Below, piece after piece: positions 15,854-25,496 of a stretch of DNA of 64,000 nt. Made by a program: the position numbers and the translations under genes. The notes under the pieces were generated by a model, which had not been told where the DNA came from, did not search any database, and was given only the letters and a program-made list of their open reading frames with translations. Position 1 is the stretch's first letter; each line of letters begins with the position of its first letter. The stretch covers positions 558,001 through 622,000 of the forward strand of contig NZ_SORO01000001.1 in the NCBI RefSeq assembly GCF_004368965.1, read 5' to 3'. Origin of the DNA: Leptospira meyeri (lineage in GTDB: Bacteria > Spirochaetota > Leptospiria > Leptospirales > Leptospiraceae).

Positions 15854-17676
15854 CAGTGACTATCCAAAGGAAGTTCGATTCTAAACTTACAACCACCTAA
15901 CTTAGAATCTTCGACAACAATGTGTCCGTGGTGATCAATAATGGTCTTTTGAACAATGGCTAAACCAATTCCTGAACCATGGTTTTCCTTTGTGGAAAAG
16001 TAAGGTTCAAATATTTTTTCCTTCCATTCTTGTTTCAAACCTGGTCCCGAATCATCAATTTCAATCACGATCGATTTGCGCAGTGCTTTCTTTTGTAATT
16101 TAGACATGATTCGAATTTTTTTACGTTTAAGGCTTAAAATATCCATTTCATCTTTGGAATTATCTACAGACTGGATAGCTTCAACAGCATTTTTAATTAA
16201 ATTATTTACAACACCAAGAAACAATCGTTTATCAAGAAATACTTCGGGAAGATTTTCAGAAAGTTTTAATTCAAACTCAATATCAGTAGTGTCTTTAAAA
16301 AGGGCAACAGCCTCTTCCAAAATGGGATTTAGTTTTTGGTTAATGAGAACGGGAACCGGCATTCTCGCAAATTCGCTAAATTCTTTAACAAGATGTTCAA
16401 GAACGCGCACTTGACCAATGATCGTATCTGTAGCATCGAAAATAACTGATTCTAGATTTTCAGATTTAGGATTTTGAAATTTTCTTTGGATTCTTTGTGC
16501 AGAAAGTTGAATGGGGGTGAGTGGGTTTTTAATTTCATGAGCCATTCGCTGTGCAACTTCTTTCCAAGCCGCAATCCTTTGTGTGTGCATTAGTTCTTCG
16601 GATTTTGCATTTAAGTCACTGACCATTTGATTGAAACTATCAATCAAAATCCCCATCTCCCCCTCTTCTGTTTTTTCCAAACGAATATCAGATTCACCTA
16701 ACGAAACTTTTTTTGTTGCGTTAGCTAAATTAATAATGGGCCGAGATATCCTTCTTGCAAATAAAAAAGAAAACAATATGGCGATCAGAAACATCGCAAA
16801 GGAAAAAGAAGCAATGGTGATACGAACACTGAATGGAATTTTTTCCTTCCATAAACTTACCTTTTCATAGGTAGAGGTTGCATTCACAATATTCTGAACA
16901 TCAGATTCCAAACCCTTGTGAATTCTTTGTCCAACATAAATTTCCATCCCCTGTCCAAGAAAAAATTTACAAAGGATATAGGACCGATCATTTAAATACA
17001 AACGACTCACAAAGATTCCGTTTTGTTTCGATTCTGAAAATTCTAATCCTTTAAAATTACGAAACAATCCACGAGATTCAAAACTTAAGTTTCCAGATTC
17101 GACAAAACCCAAATAGTATTCGTTTTTCTCGAATAAACCGTTTTGAACACTTTTTTGGAAAACAGAGTATCCGTCTGGTTTTATCCCTTTTAATTTAGAA
17201 CGCAAAATACTGACTCTGTTGATAAACTCTGATTCAATTTCTTTTTCCTCATTTTGGATGATCAAATTGGCAGAACGGAGCGCATTGGAAATATCCACTC
17301 GGTAAAAACCTTCAATCAACCTTCCCGTTAAGTTAGAAGAAAGAATAAAAATAGGCAATGATGGAATAAGGGCAACAAATAGGAAGGCAAGCGTTAGGCG
17401 GTAGCGAATTGAACTTCTGATTTTCCCGGTCTCTCGGTTACGTCTATTGCGATAAACGTAACTAAGGATTAGAGAAAGCACAAAAAATGGAATTAAGATG
17501 AATACATAAGTATCCAGTTTCGAGAAAAAAGAAATGTCTTCTTCCTGACGAAAAAAAACAAACTCAGAAAAAACCACGGAAACGACTATGGTCAAAAAAA
17601 AGATAAATATATCGCGTAGATAATACCGGTTTTCATCCGATAACCTTGGAAGTATTTTAAAGAATCTAAGTGGCAT
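15853..17676 (-). CDS. NtrY-like membrane sensor histidine kinase
   Basis: Transmits a signal to the NtrX-like regulator next to it. Three N-terminal hydrophobic segments (roughly residues 20-42, 55-75 and 95-115) precede an extracytoplasmic domain, a fourth segment near 290, a HAMP linker (ISRPIINLANATKKVSLGESDIR), HisKA with RMAHEIKNPLTPIQL and HATPase_c with NLIKNAVEAIQ, DDSGPGLK and GSGIGLAIV. This is the NtrY plan. The ATG at 17676 (MPLRFFKILPRL) overlaps HPr by 11 bases; a TTG at 17697 is possible. Product about 607 residues. The signal is unknown. Confidence 0.9.
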   Translation of the reverse strand: MPLRFFKILPRLSDENRYYLRDIFIFFLTIVVSVVFSEFVFFRQEEDISFFSKLDTYVFILIPFFVLSLILSYVYRNRRNRETGKIRSSIRYRLTLAFLFVALIPSLPIFILSSNLTGRLIEGFYRVDISNALRSANLIIQNEEKEIESEFINRVSILRSKLKGIKPDGYSVFQKSVQNGLFEKNEYYLGFVESGNLSFESRGLFRNFKGLEFSESKQNGIFVSRLYLNDRSYILCKFFLGQGMEIYVGQRIHKGLESDVQNIVNATSTYEKVSLWKEKIPFSVRITIASFSFAMFLIAILFSFLFARRISRPIINLANATKKVSLGESDIRLEKTEEGEMGILIDSFNQMVSDLNAKSEELMHTQRIAAWKEVAQRMAHEIKNPLTPIQLSAQRIQRKFQNPKSENLESVIFDATDTIIGQVRVLEHLVKEFSEFARMPVPVLINQKLNPILEEAVALFKDTTDIEFELKLSENLPEVFLDKRLFLGVVNNLIKNAVEAIQSVDNSKDEMDILSLKRKKIRIMSKLQKKALRKSIVIEIDDSGPGLKQEWKEKIFEPYFSTKENHGSGIGLAIVQKTIIDHHGHIVVEDSKLGGCKFRIELPLDSH

Positions 17677-17941
17677 TGGTTTCAAAATTTCGACCAACCA
17701 AAGCTTCTAAAGCACGAAGTGCCTCCTCTTCTCCTTTTCCATCCGCTTTGACAAAAAAAATAGACCCTGGACCGAGAGCTAACATCATAAGACCCATGAT
17801 GGATTTCCCATTGACTTCAATGTCATCTTTAATGACAAAAATTTCACAAGGGAAACTGGCTGCCATCTTTACGAACAAAGATGCGGGCCTTGCATGAAGT
17901 CCAGAACTATCTTCTCTAATCTTTAATTGGATTTGTTTCAA
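17666..17941 (-). CDS. ptsH: HPr phosphocarrier protein
   Basis: 91 residues. His16 sits in SGLHARPASLFV, the PEP-dependent phosphorylation site, and Ser47 in NGKSIMGLMML, the site used by HPr kinase. It therefore keeps both regulatory and transfer sites. The TTG start (17941) lies inside the 3' end of the HPr kinase gene (26-base overlap). No enzyme I or sugar permease gene is in the window, so a regulatory rather than transport role is likely, but that is inference. Confidence 0.94.
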   Translation of the reverse strand: MKQIQLKIREDSSGLHARPASLFVKMAASFPCEIFVIKDDIEVNGKSIMGLMMLALGPGSIFFVKADGKGEEEALRALEALVGRNFETNAT

Positions 17942-18884
17942 TGGAACTCTGTTGAATATAAGTATTTAGTTTATTAGAAAATTCTTTAGCGCTATTTTTC
18001 CCCATTTTGCGTAATCTCTGGTTCATTGCTGCCGTTTCTACGATGATGGGAATGTTTCTACCTGGTTTGACTGGTATTTCAATGTAAGGGACAGAAACAC
18101 CTAGGATTTCTTCCATACTTTGTTCGATTCCAGTCCTTTCATATTCACCTGAAGTCTGTTCTTCCCATTCTTTTAAGTTAATGATGAGTTCAATGAGTTT
18201 GTGATCTCTTACTGATCCGACACCAAATAGATCTTTGATGTTTAAAATTCCCAACCCTCTAATTTCCATGTGATGACGAAGTAAGTCGGAACAAGATCCT
18301 ATCAAATAACTTTCGCTTAGGCGGCGAATCTCTACCATATCATCTGCTACGAGTCTGTGACCTCGTTCAATCAACTCAAGTGCAGTTTCACTTTTTCCCA
18401 CTCCGGAGCGACCAGTAAGTAAAGTTCCGATTCCAAATACTTCAATGAGAACACCATGACGCATCGTACGTGGTGCAAGAGCACGATCTAAAATTTGTGA
18501 GATAAGAGTAATGAACCTGTGTGTGGCAATTTCCGTTTTAAAAAGAGGAATCCCTTTGGCCTTTGCTCTTTCTACAAACGGAAGTTGTGGTTCATTCCCA
18601 TGTGTATAGATGATACAATTCAAATGAAATTCAAAAAACTTTTCTGTAATTTCATGCAGTTTATCTTCTGCAAGAGAGTTCAGATAGGCCCATTCTCCTT
18701 TGCCTAAAATCTGAATGCGATCGTTGGCAAAAAAATCAAAAAAACCAGTAGGCGATAGTCCTGGGCGATTGATTTCTGCATTATTGATCCGATTGGAAAG
18801 CCCGGCTTCACCAGTCACTAAAACCAATTGAAGGTCTTCGTGGTCCCTTAGAATTGTATCAACCGTGATCCCTGGAACTGGCAT
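17916..18884 (-). CDS. hprK: HPr kinase/phosphorylase
   Basis: Bifunctional enzyme that phosphorylates and dephosphorylates the regulatory Ser of HPr. 322 residues. Visible motifs: catalytic His143 in RHGVLIEV, Walker A GRSGVGKS (158-165), ERGHRLVADDMVEI, the HprK signature MEIRGLGILNIKDLFG, and the C-terminal PVKPGRNIPIIVETAAMNQRLRK. Length and both domains are normal. It lies four bases after rpoN and overlaps ptsH, so kinase and substrate are co-translated. Confidence 0.95.
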   Translation of the reverse strand: MPVPGITVDTILRDHEDLQLVLVTGEAGLSNRINNAEINRPGLSPTGFFDFFANDRIQILGKGEWAYLNSLAEDKLHEITEKFFEFHLNCIIYTHGNEPQLPFVERAKAKGIPLFKTEIATHRFITLISQILDRALAPRTMRHGVLIEVFGIGTLLTGRSGVGKSETALELIERGHRLVADDMVEIRRLSESYLIGSCSDLLRHHMEIRGLGILNIKDLFGVGSVRDHKLIELIINLKEWEEQTSGEYERTGIEQSMEEILGVSVPYIEIPVKPGRNIPIIVETAAMNQRLRKMGKNSAKEFSNKLNTYIQQSSIETNPIKD

Positions 18885-18888
18885 TGGA

Positions 18889-20310
18889 TTACCCCTTTAA
18901 AGAACTGATCCTTTTTCTTTCGTTGGAAGGAAGGATTCTCAAGACCTTTCTATACTTTGCAACTGTTCGACGTGCAATTTCAATTCCTTTTTTCTCCATG
19001 AGTTCAACTATATCTTGATCAGACAAAGGATTGTTTTCATCTTCATCTTTTACCAAATTACGAATGATCTCGTGAATTTTTTTGGAGCTCTCCTTTCCAC
19101 CTTCTGCTGACTTCACTCCGGAGGAAAAAAACCATTTGAGTTCGAAAATTCCCCAAGTGGTTTGGATATATTTATTTGTTGTTATACGAGAGATTGTAGA
19201 TTCATGTAAATTAAGTTTTTCCGCTACTTCCTTTAAAGTAAGTGGCTTTATAAACCCGATCCCACCCCGAAAAAAATCCACTTGAAAGTCAATTATACAA
19301 CTTACTACGCGTTGTAAGGTCTGTCTTCTTTGTTGGATGGAACGAATGAGCCACTGAGCCGAACTATATTTTGTTTGGAAATATTCTTTTTCTTTTGGTG
19401 GGAGTTTTTGATTCAAAAGTTCTCTGTATTCTTCTTGGATAGAAAGTTTGGGTAACCATTCGTCGTTAATGAATATATTAAATTCATTTCCAACTGCTTT
19501 GACAACCACATCAGCAACTACATAATCAATTTTTCTTCCTTGGTATGTTGTGGCAGGGTATGGTTCTAATTTTTTGATTAACCTTGCTAAAACTAGGATC
19601 TCTTCTTCTGTGATTTTAAGATTTTTTGCAATTTTTTTATAATCTACTTTTTCTAGATCCGATAAAAACTCTCCAATCAATTGATGCAAAAGAACATTAT
19701 CAGGAAAAAGAATCTTCCCTTGGATGAGAAGTGTCTCTTGCATATCTCTTGCACCAATACCAATGGGATCAAGTTCGTTGATAACTTGTAATACACGCCG
19801 CACCTTTGTTTCGGAATAACCCATTTCTTTAGAAACGATGGTCAAATCGTCGGTGATAAATCCCTTTTCGTCAATCATACTGATCAGGACTTCGCCAATT
19901 TCAAACTCTAATTTTGTGAGTTTGATTAGTCTTAATTGATTTAACAGATGCTCTTCTAATGTTTCTCCACGAGTTGAGGATTCGATGTATTTTTGATTTC
20001 TATCGCTTGCTTCCGTATCATAAGAACGTGGCCCCTCTAAAGAATAAGAATCTTGCCAATTGACATCAGTACTTTTTTCATGATTCAATTTTTCTAATCG
20101 TTTTACTTCGTCGATGGAAAACAGTTCAGGCATTTTTGTTTTTTCATCAACCCCAACTTCATCCAACAATGGATTTTCCAAAAGTTCATTTTGGATTTTA
20201 TCAGAGAGTTCTAACGTGGATAAAGATAATAATTCAATGGACTGACGTAAGTCCTGGGTCATCACCAATTTCTGCGTTTGGCGTTGTGAAAGTGAAGCCC
20301 CGAGTTTCAT
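18889..20310 (-). CDS. rpoN: RNA polymerase sigma-54 factor
   Basis: 473 residues. The N-terminal glutamine-rich activator region is clear (QRQTQKLVMTQDLRQSIELL), followed by the core-binding domain (ELDPIGIGARDMQETLLIQ), the HTH (LKEVAEKLNLHESTISRITTNKYIQT) and the RpoN box ARRTVAKYRK near the C-terminus, which reads the -24 element. It depends on AAA+ activators with GAFTGA loops; the adjacent NtrX-like protein lacks one. It follows lptB directly, an arrangement also seen in proteobacteria. Confidence 0.96.
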   Translation of the reverse strand: MKLGASLSQRQTQKLVMTQDLRQSIELLSLSTLELSDKIQNELLENPLLDEVGVDEKTKMPELFSIDEVKRLEKLNHEKSTDVNWQDSYSLEGPRSYDTEASDRNQKYIESSTRGETLEEHLLNQLRLIKLTKLEFEIGEVLISMIDEKGFITDDLTIVSKEMGYSETKVRRVLQVINELDPIGIGARDMQETLLIQGKILFPDNVLLHQLIGEFLSDLEKVDYKKIAKNLKITEEEILVLARLIKKLEPYPATTYQGRKIDYVVADVVVKAVGNEFNIFINDEWLPKLSIQEEYRELLNQKLPPKEKEYFQTKYSSAQWLIRSIQQRRQTLQRVVSCIIDFQVDFFRGGIGFIKPLTLKEVAEKLNLHESTISRITTNKYIQTTWGIFELKWFFSSGVKSAEGGKESSKKIHEIIRNLVKDEDENNPLSDQDIVELMEKKGIEIARRTVAKYRKVLRILPSNERKRISSLKG

Positions 20311-21090
20311 TTATAGCTTAAAATCCTCACCCAAATAAATCCGTCTGGTTTCTGGATCACTAATTAAGTCATCTGCTGTTCCAGAGATGAGAATTCGACC
20401 ACTATACATGATGTAGGCTCTGTCAGTAATTTTTAATGTTTCTCTAACGTTATGGTCAGTAATTAAAATTCCAAGACCACGTTCTTTTAAAGATTGAATG
20501 ACATTTTGAATGTCTTTCACAGCAATTGGATCCACTCCAGCGAATGGTTCATCCAAAAGAATAAAATCTGGATTTGTCACAAGTGCACGTGCAATTTCAC
20601 AACGCCGTCTTTCACCACCAGACAATGTGTATCCTTTTTGGTTGGCCACTCGCATGATCTGTAACTCCATTAGGAGTTCGTCCCGACGACGAATGATTTC
20701 ATCCCCTGGAAGATTCATAGTTTCCAAAATAGCTTCTAAATTTTCAGCAACTGTCAGTTTACGGAAAATACTTGCTTCCTGTGCCAAATAACCAACACCC
20801 ATCCTAGCCCGTATATGCATGGGAGCTTTTGTGAGATCTTCATTATCAATAAAAACATGGCCTTCATCGGGAGTCACAAATCCAACACTCATGTAAAAGC
20901 TGGTAGTTTTGCCGGCACCATTGGGACCGAGAAGTCCCACAATTTCTCCTTTTCGAATATAAAAACTAACGCCATCAACAACCTTTCGTTTATTATATAT
21001 TTTAACTAAATTTTCCATCCGAAATGTTTTTACATTTGGATCTATTCCTAGTTTCTGCGTTTGTGTTTGAGTTTTACTTTTTTTCGCCAT
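20311..21090 (-). CDS. lptB: LPS export ABC ATPase LptB
   Basis: Cytoplasmic ATPase of the LptB2FGC exporter that pulls LPS from the inner membrane. 259 residues, with about 24 extra at the N-terminus ([11 protein letters not shown]). Motifs: Walker [11 protein letters not shown]-loop [14 protein letters not shown], signature LSGGERRR, Walker [14 protein letters not shown]-loop TDHNVRET. The C-terminal YLGEDFKL is typical LptB. The ATG at 21090 overlaps lptA by 17 bases and has AAGGT nine bases upstream. An alternative start is MENLVKIY at 21018. Confidence 0.94.
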   Translation of the reverse strand: MAKKSKTQTQTQKLGIDPNVKTFRMENLVKIYNKRKVVDGVSFYIRKGEIVGLLGPNGAGKTTSFYMSVGFVTPDEGHVFIDNEDLTKAPMHIRARMGVGYLAQEASIFRKLTVAENLEAILETMNLPGDEIIRRRDELLMELQIMRVANQKGYTLSGGERRRCEIARALVTNPDFILLDEPFAGVDPIAVKDIQNVIQSLKERGLGILITDHNVRETLKITDRAYIMYSGRILISGTADDLISDPETRRIYLGEDFKL

Positions 21091-22411
21091 TCGGTATTAC
21101 CTTAAGCCCATCTGTTAGATACGCTTTGTCCGATTTAGGAAAGAGAATGATCTTCCCAGCAGAGACCTTTGTATTGTCTTTTACAAGAGTCGGATTTCCT
21201 TCTAAAACTAATTCATCTCGTTTTTCAAAATATGTTGCGAATTCTCCAGTCGCAGTAGCTGTTTGTGTTTCTACTTCCACATTGCCTCTTGCCACTGTTT
21301 CAAAACGCTCATCAAACCTTTCCAAAAAGACGGCGGTTAACTTCCCCCGTTCATTGAATTCTTTTTTGTCCAAAAAAAGAATTTGAGGATTTTCTGTCAG
21401 ATACGAATATCCTTTCTCTTTATCATAAGACAAGAATCCACCTTCCATTCGGTAAGCGTTTTCTCTGTCTAAATAACTTACGTTTCCTGTTGCTTTAATA
21501 TCTTTATTATTTCGACGGCTTTCTAAAAGATTGGCTTTAAACTCAGAATTCTTACGATACATAAAGGCATCCCCACTCATGGATGTCATTGTTTCCTTTC
21601 CTTTGTTTTTATGAGTTAAGGTCTTTCCCGTAAACAAAGTCACAACGCGTTCTTTTGTTGTAGTATCTTTCTCTTTATCTTTTTTGTTTTCATAAGACAC
21701 TTGGTAGATGGTAGCGTCTCCATCCAATTGAATGCTTCCTTCCTTTACAAAATAAGAAAGGGTTTGGCCAATTAGAAATCTATTTTCTGAAAACAAAAAT
21801 GGTTCCCCAGCTAAATCAATTCGATCCTCTTTTTCAGAAAAAACAGCATCTTCACCAAACACTTGGAATTCGTCGGAGGTCACTACAACCTTACCAGCTA
21901 AATTCGTTTTTGCTTCTTCTAAATACCGAACAATGGATTGGCATTGGATTTTGACGACTTTACCGTCTTTTTTCTGCAAAAGAACTGGATTATTTTCCAA
22001 ACTTACCGTTCCACCTATTTTATTATAAATCCCTTTGGTAGCCGTCAAGGTAACTCCATTTTGAAAGTCTTCCACAACCACCTGACCTTTTAAATTTCCG
22101 ATGAGAGCATCTTCTCCAATGATTTCGATTTCACGTGCACTCAGCTTGATGGTTTTATGCATAATATAAGCACCTCCACCTAAAATAAAGACCTTCATAG
22201 GGATTCCGTTGATGGTTCGTTCTTCCTGAGTAAGACTGCTCCCTCCCCAAAGTACTGGGATTTTATCCTTTTTATCTTTTTTCTTATCTGTCGAAAAGAA
22301 TGAATCTTCTTTTTTCAGAAGATCCTCCGAACCGTATAACACCGGTATTGGTGAAGAATTCGCAGAAAGTAAAGAAAATGAAAAACTGAAAAATACGATT
22401 ACCTTTTTCAT
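21074..22411 (-). CDS. lptA: Large LptA/OstA-like periplasmic LPS transport protein
   Basis: 445 residues, more than twice the length of E. coli LptA. An N-terminal signal peptide ([16 protein letters not shown]) is followed by repeated OstA-type beta motifs: [53 protein letters not shown], and late in the protein [17 protein letters not shown] and [18 protein letters not shown]. In the family these form a beta-jellyroll bridge carrying LPS across the periplasm. The extra length suggests a longer stretch of bridge in one chain. It overlaps lptC by four bases and lptB by 17. Confidence 0.85.
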   Translation of the reverse strand: MKKVIVFFSFSFSLLSANSSPIPVLYGSEDLLKKEDSFFSTDKKKDKKDKIPVLWGGSSLTQEERTINGIPMKVFILGGGAYIMHKTIKLSAREIEIIGEDALIGNLKGQVVVEDFQNGVTLTATKGIYNKIGGTVSLENNPVLLQKKDGKVVKIQCQSIVRYLEEAKTNLAGKVVVTSDEFQVFGEDAVFSEKEDRIDLAGEPFLFSENRFLIGQTLSYFVKEGSIQLDGDATIYQVSYENKKDKEKDTTTKERVVTLFTGKTLTHKNKGKETMTSMSGDAFMYRKNSEFKANLLESRRNNKDIKATGNVSYLDRENAYRMEGGFLSYDKEKGYSYLTENPQILFLDKKEFNERGKLTAVFLERFDERFETVARGNVEVETQTATATGEFATYFEKRDELVLEGNPTLVKDNTKVSAGKIILFPKSDKAYLTDGLKVIPNGEKK

Positions 22412-22953
22412 TGTTTTTCCTTAAGCGGATTACTTCCACCAACAGTTACAGCTTTGGGTTGAATGATGGTAAATTTATTCAATCCTTTGTCTGCGCGAAG
22501 TCCCTTTCCTCTAATGGTTGTACCATCAGAATATACCAAGACGTCTTCTTCTGAAGATAAAGTTTTTTCATCCAAATTGTAAGTTAAGGATTCTGATTCT
22601 ATGAATTTCCCATCATTGGTTTTGAGTCTCACCTTTCCACTTAAGATAACCGTTTTTGTCGAGTGATTGATCTCACCGCGATCTCCAGTCATTGCAGAAG
22701 TGGCATTTCCCTTTTCATATTGTTTGAATTCGAATCCGTAGATGATGGTTTTATTTTCCTTTGGGAAAATATAAGATTCTTCGCCTTTGAGTTTCCATTC
22801 CAATTCTCCCGAATCTTTATAAGAAGAACGAGAAAAATGACGCATTGAAACCATGGAACCAGATTCTTTTTCCACATCAATGCGAAGGTATTCCTTATCT
22901 TTGCAATTGATCATTGCCAAAAGAAAAATCGGAATCATCACCCTTCGTATCAT
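22408..22953 (-). CDS. lptC: LptC-like lipoprotein
   Basis: 181 residues. E. coli LptC is anchored by a membrane helix; this one has a short signal ending FLLAMINC, a lipobox with Cys17, so it may be a lipoprotein. The periplasmic part shows the LptC/OstA pattern: WKLKGEESYIFPKENKTIIYGFEFKQY, GDRGEINHSTKTVILSGKVRLKTNDG, IESESLTYNLDEKTL. It would join LptB/LptFG to the LptA bridge. The operon order lptC-lptA-lptB-rpoN supports the call. It is 10 bases after kdsA. Confidence 0.82.
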   Translation of the reverse strand: MIRRVMIPIFLLAMINCKDKEYLRIDVEKESGSMVSMRHFSRSSYKDSGELEWKLKGEESYIFPKENKTIIYGFEFKQYEKGNATSAMTGDRGEINHSTKTVILSGKVRLKTNDGKFIESESLTYNLDEKTLSSEEDVLVYSDGTTIRGKGLRADKGLNKFTIIQPKAVTVGGSNPLKEKQ

Positions 22954-22963
22954 AAAAGATACT

Positions 22964-23809
22964 CTAGGCCTCTAAAAATTTGGTTTTAACCAAACGATCA
23001 AGTTCGAGAAGTTGTGTTAAAAGATTTTTTGCCTTAGCTAATGGAAACTGTGTGGTGGCGTCCGATAGTGCTTTTTCTGGATCGGGGTGAACTTCCATAA
23101 AAAGTCCTTCCACACCAACAGAAACTGCCCCACGCACCATGTGAGGAATGAATTCACGAACCCCACCAGTAATATTTCCTGCTGCTCCCGGAAGTTGTGC
23201 GGAATGGGTTGCATCAAAAACAATCGGAATCCCATGTTTATGCATCATAGGAATCCCACGTAGGTCAAACACCAAGTTTCCATAACCGAAACTGGCTCCC
23301 CTTTCGGTTACCATGTACTTCTCTGAACCAGATTCTTGAATTTTTGTTTTAATATGACGAGTGTCATCTGGTGCCATAAATTGGCCCTTTTTTACATTCA
23401 CCCATTTTCCGGTTTCCGCCGCTTTCGCAATGAGATCGGTTTGGCGGCTAAGGAAAGCTGGAATCTGAAAGATATCAACTGTGTCTTTTAAAGGATCTAC
23501 TTGGATGGTTTCATGGATGTCGGTAAGCACTGGAACATTGTATTTGTTTTTGATAAAATCTAGAAGTTTTCTTCCTTCTTCTAGACCCGGACCCCTGTAA
23601 GAATTAATAGAAGAGCGATTGGCTTTATCAAAGGAAGATTTAAAAATATAAACAATCCCCAAGTCATCACAAATGGCTTTCATCTCTCCACAAACTCGGT
23701 CGAGTAAATCTTTGTTTTCCATCACACATGGTCCGGAAATTAAAAAGAAGGGATTTCGACCCCCGATTTTTTTACCGAAAAATTCTCTTTCTTCAATTAA
23801 ATCGTACAT
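22964..23809 (-). CDS. kdsA: 3-deoxy-8-phosphooctulonate (KDO-8-P) synthase
   Basis: Condenses PEP with arabinose-5-phosphate to KDO-8-P for the LPS inner core. 281 residues, normal size. Motifs: FFLISGPCVMENKDLL, FKSSFDKANRSS, GPGLEEGRKLL, VNVKKGQFMAPDD, TERGASFGYGNL, DATHSAQLPGAAG and MEVHPDPEKALSD. The ATG at 23809 follows a strong GGAGGA. It lies one base after pyrG and ahead of lptC, so KDO synthesis and LPS export share a transcript. Confidence 0.96.
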   Translation of the reverse strand: MYDLIEEREFFGKKIGGRNPFFLISGPCVMENKDLLDRVCGEMKAICDDLGIVYIFKSSFDKANRSSINSYRGPGLEEGRKLLDFIKNKYNVPVLTDIHETIQVDPLKDTVDIFQIPAFLSRQTDLIAKAAETGKWVNVKKGQFMAPDDTRHIKTKIQESGSEKYMVTERGASFGYGNLVFDLRGIPMMHKHGIPIVFDATHSAQLPGAAGNITGGVREFIPHMVRGAVSVGVEGLFMEVHPDPEKALSDATTQFPLAKAKNLLTQLLELDRLVKTKFLEA

Positions 23810-23810
23810 C

Positions 23811-25433
23811 TTAATCCTCCGTTTTTTTAGCTAGTTTTGATGCTGCTCGAATGAATCCAGCAAACAGTGGATGTGGGTCTGTTGGTTTGGATTGAAATTC
23901 TGGATGGAACTGAACTCCTACAAACCATGGATGATTTGCCACTTCGACAATTTCCGCCAAACTCCCGTCAGGCGAAAATCCAGTCAAATTCATTCCTTTT
24001 TTCTCAAAGTCATCTTTATAACGCAAAGTGAATTCAAATCTATGTCTATGTCTTTCAGAAATTCGTTCTGCCTTGTATTCCGAATAAGCAAGACTTCCCT
24101 TTTTCACGATACAAGGATAAGCTCCAAGGCGCATGGTTCCGCCCATACGTTCGATTTCTTTTTGTTCTTCTATCATAGAAATCACAGGGTATTCTACATT
24201 GGGTTTAAATTCTGTAGAGTTCGCATCTTTGAAACCCAGTACATTTCTTGCAAATTCTATGACAGCACATTGCATCCCGAGACAAATTCCAAAAAACGGA
24301 ATTTGTTTGGTTCTTGCATAATGAATCGCCGCAATTTTTCCTTCTATCCCACGTTCACCAAATCCACCCGGAACCAAAACTCCGTGCACACCTTTTAAGT
24401 GTTCTTTGATATTTTTAGAATCAATATCTTCCGGATTGATCTTGATCACATTCACTTCAACATCGTTGGCAATGCCACCATGAGCGAGTGATTCATAAAC
24501 CGAACGATAAGCATCTTGCAAAGAAATATACTTTCCAATTAACGCAACTTTTACGGTCTTTTTCGTATTACGAATTTTTTTAACCATATTTTCCCACTGG
24601 GAAAAATTGAGTTTTCGAAGGTCCATACCAAGGGCATTCAAAACCACTTCATCTAATTTGTCTTCCCGGTACATGAGAGGAATTTCGTAGATTGAAGTAT
24701 CAATATCAACAGCAGAGATTACGTTTTGTTCTTTTACGTTACAAAAGAGAGAAATTTTATTTTTCATCTCTTTGGACATTGGTTTGTTGATTCGACAAAT
24801 TAAAATATCTGGTTGGATTCCAAGAGCTAGTAATTCTTTCACCGAGTGTTGAGTCGGTTTGGTTTTGGCTTCGCCGGCTGCTGTAATGGTTGGGACAAGA
24901 GTTAGATGCAAAAACAACACTTGGTTTGCACCATGTTCGTAACGCATTTGTCTAATGGCTTCGAGAAAGGGAACAGACTCAATGTCTCCTACCGTCCCAC
25001 CAATTTCCACAATCACAAAGTCTGTTTCTTGGTCACGGGTTAGGTTATAAATTCGATTACGAATTTCATTGGTGATATGTGGTACAACCTGAACGGTTCT
25101 TCCTAAATAATCGCCTTTTCTTTCTCTTTCAATTACCGCGTGATAAATTTGTCCCGTGGATACGGAATTTTTTCTAGAAAATTTAGATTTTGTAAACCGT
25201 TCGTAATATCCTAAATCTAAATCGGTTTCAGCTCCGTCTTCGGTTACATACACTTCCCCATGTTGGTACGGACTCATTGTACCTGGGTCAATGTTGATAT
25301 AGGGATCCATTTTTTGTAAAGAGACGGTATAACCCCTGGCTTCTAACAAACAACCTAGAGCTGCAACGGTAACGCCTTTTCCCAAAGAAGAGGAAACGCC
25401 ACCGGTAATAAAAATATATCTGGTCTTGGACAA
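23811..25433 (-). CDS. pyrG: CTP synthase
   Basis: Aminates UTP to CTP with glutamine. 540 residues from the TTG at 25433 (SKTRYIFITGGVSSSLGKG), chosen for GAGGT just upstream and for the family's usual N-terminus; a TTG at 25445 is the longer alternative. The synthetase domain shows LGKGVTVAALG, MDPYINIDPGTMSPYQHGEVYV and EIGGTVGDIES. The glutaminase domain has GFGERGIEGK, the Cys nucleophile in FGICLGMQCAVIEF, and FHPEFQSKP. CTP also feeds CMP-KDO formation, which fits kdsA next to it. Confidence 0.97.
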   Translation of the reverse strand: MSKTRYIFITGGVSSSLGKGVTVAALGCLLEARGYTVSLQKMDPYINIDPGTMSPYQHGEVYVTEDGAETDLDLGYYERFTKSKFSRKNSVSTGQIYHAVIERERKGDYLGRTVQVVPHITNEIRNRIYNLTRDQETDFVIVEIGGTVGDIESVPFLEAIRQMRYEHGANQVLFLHLTLVPTITAAGEAKTKPTQHSVKELLALGIQPDILICRINKPMSKEMKNKISLFCNVKEQNVISAVDIDTSIYEIPLMYREDKLDEVVLNALGMDLRKLNFSQWENMVKKIRNTKKTVKVALIGKYISLQDAYRSVYESLAHGGIANDVEVNVIKINPEDIDSKNIKEHLKGVHGVLVPGGFGERGIEGKIAAIHYARTKQIPFFGICLGMQCAVIEFARNVLGFKDANSTEFKPNVEYPVISMIEEQKEIERMGGTMRLGAYPCIVKKGSLAYSEYKAERISERHRHRFEFTLRYKDDFEKKGMNLTGFSPDGSLAEIVEVANHPWFVGVQFHPEFQSKPTDPHPLFAGFIRAASKLAKKTED

Positions 25434-25496
25434 AATGGACCTCAAAAAAGAATGTTTTTTACAGAGTGGTGGGATTTGGGTCCAAAATCAATACGT

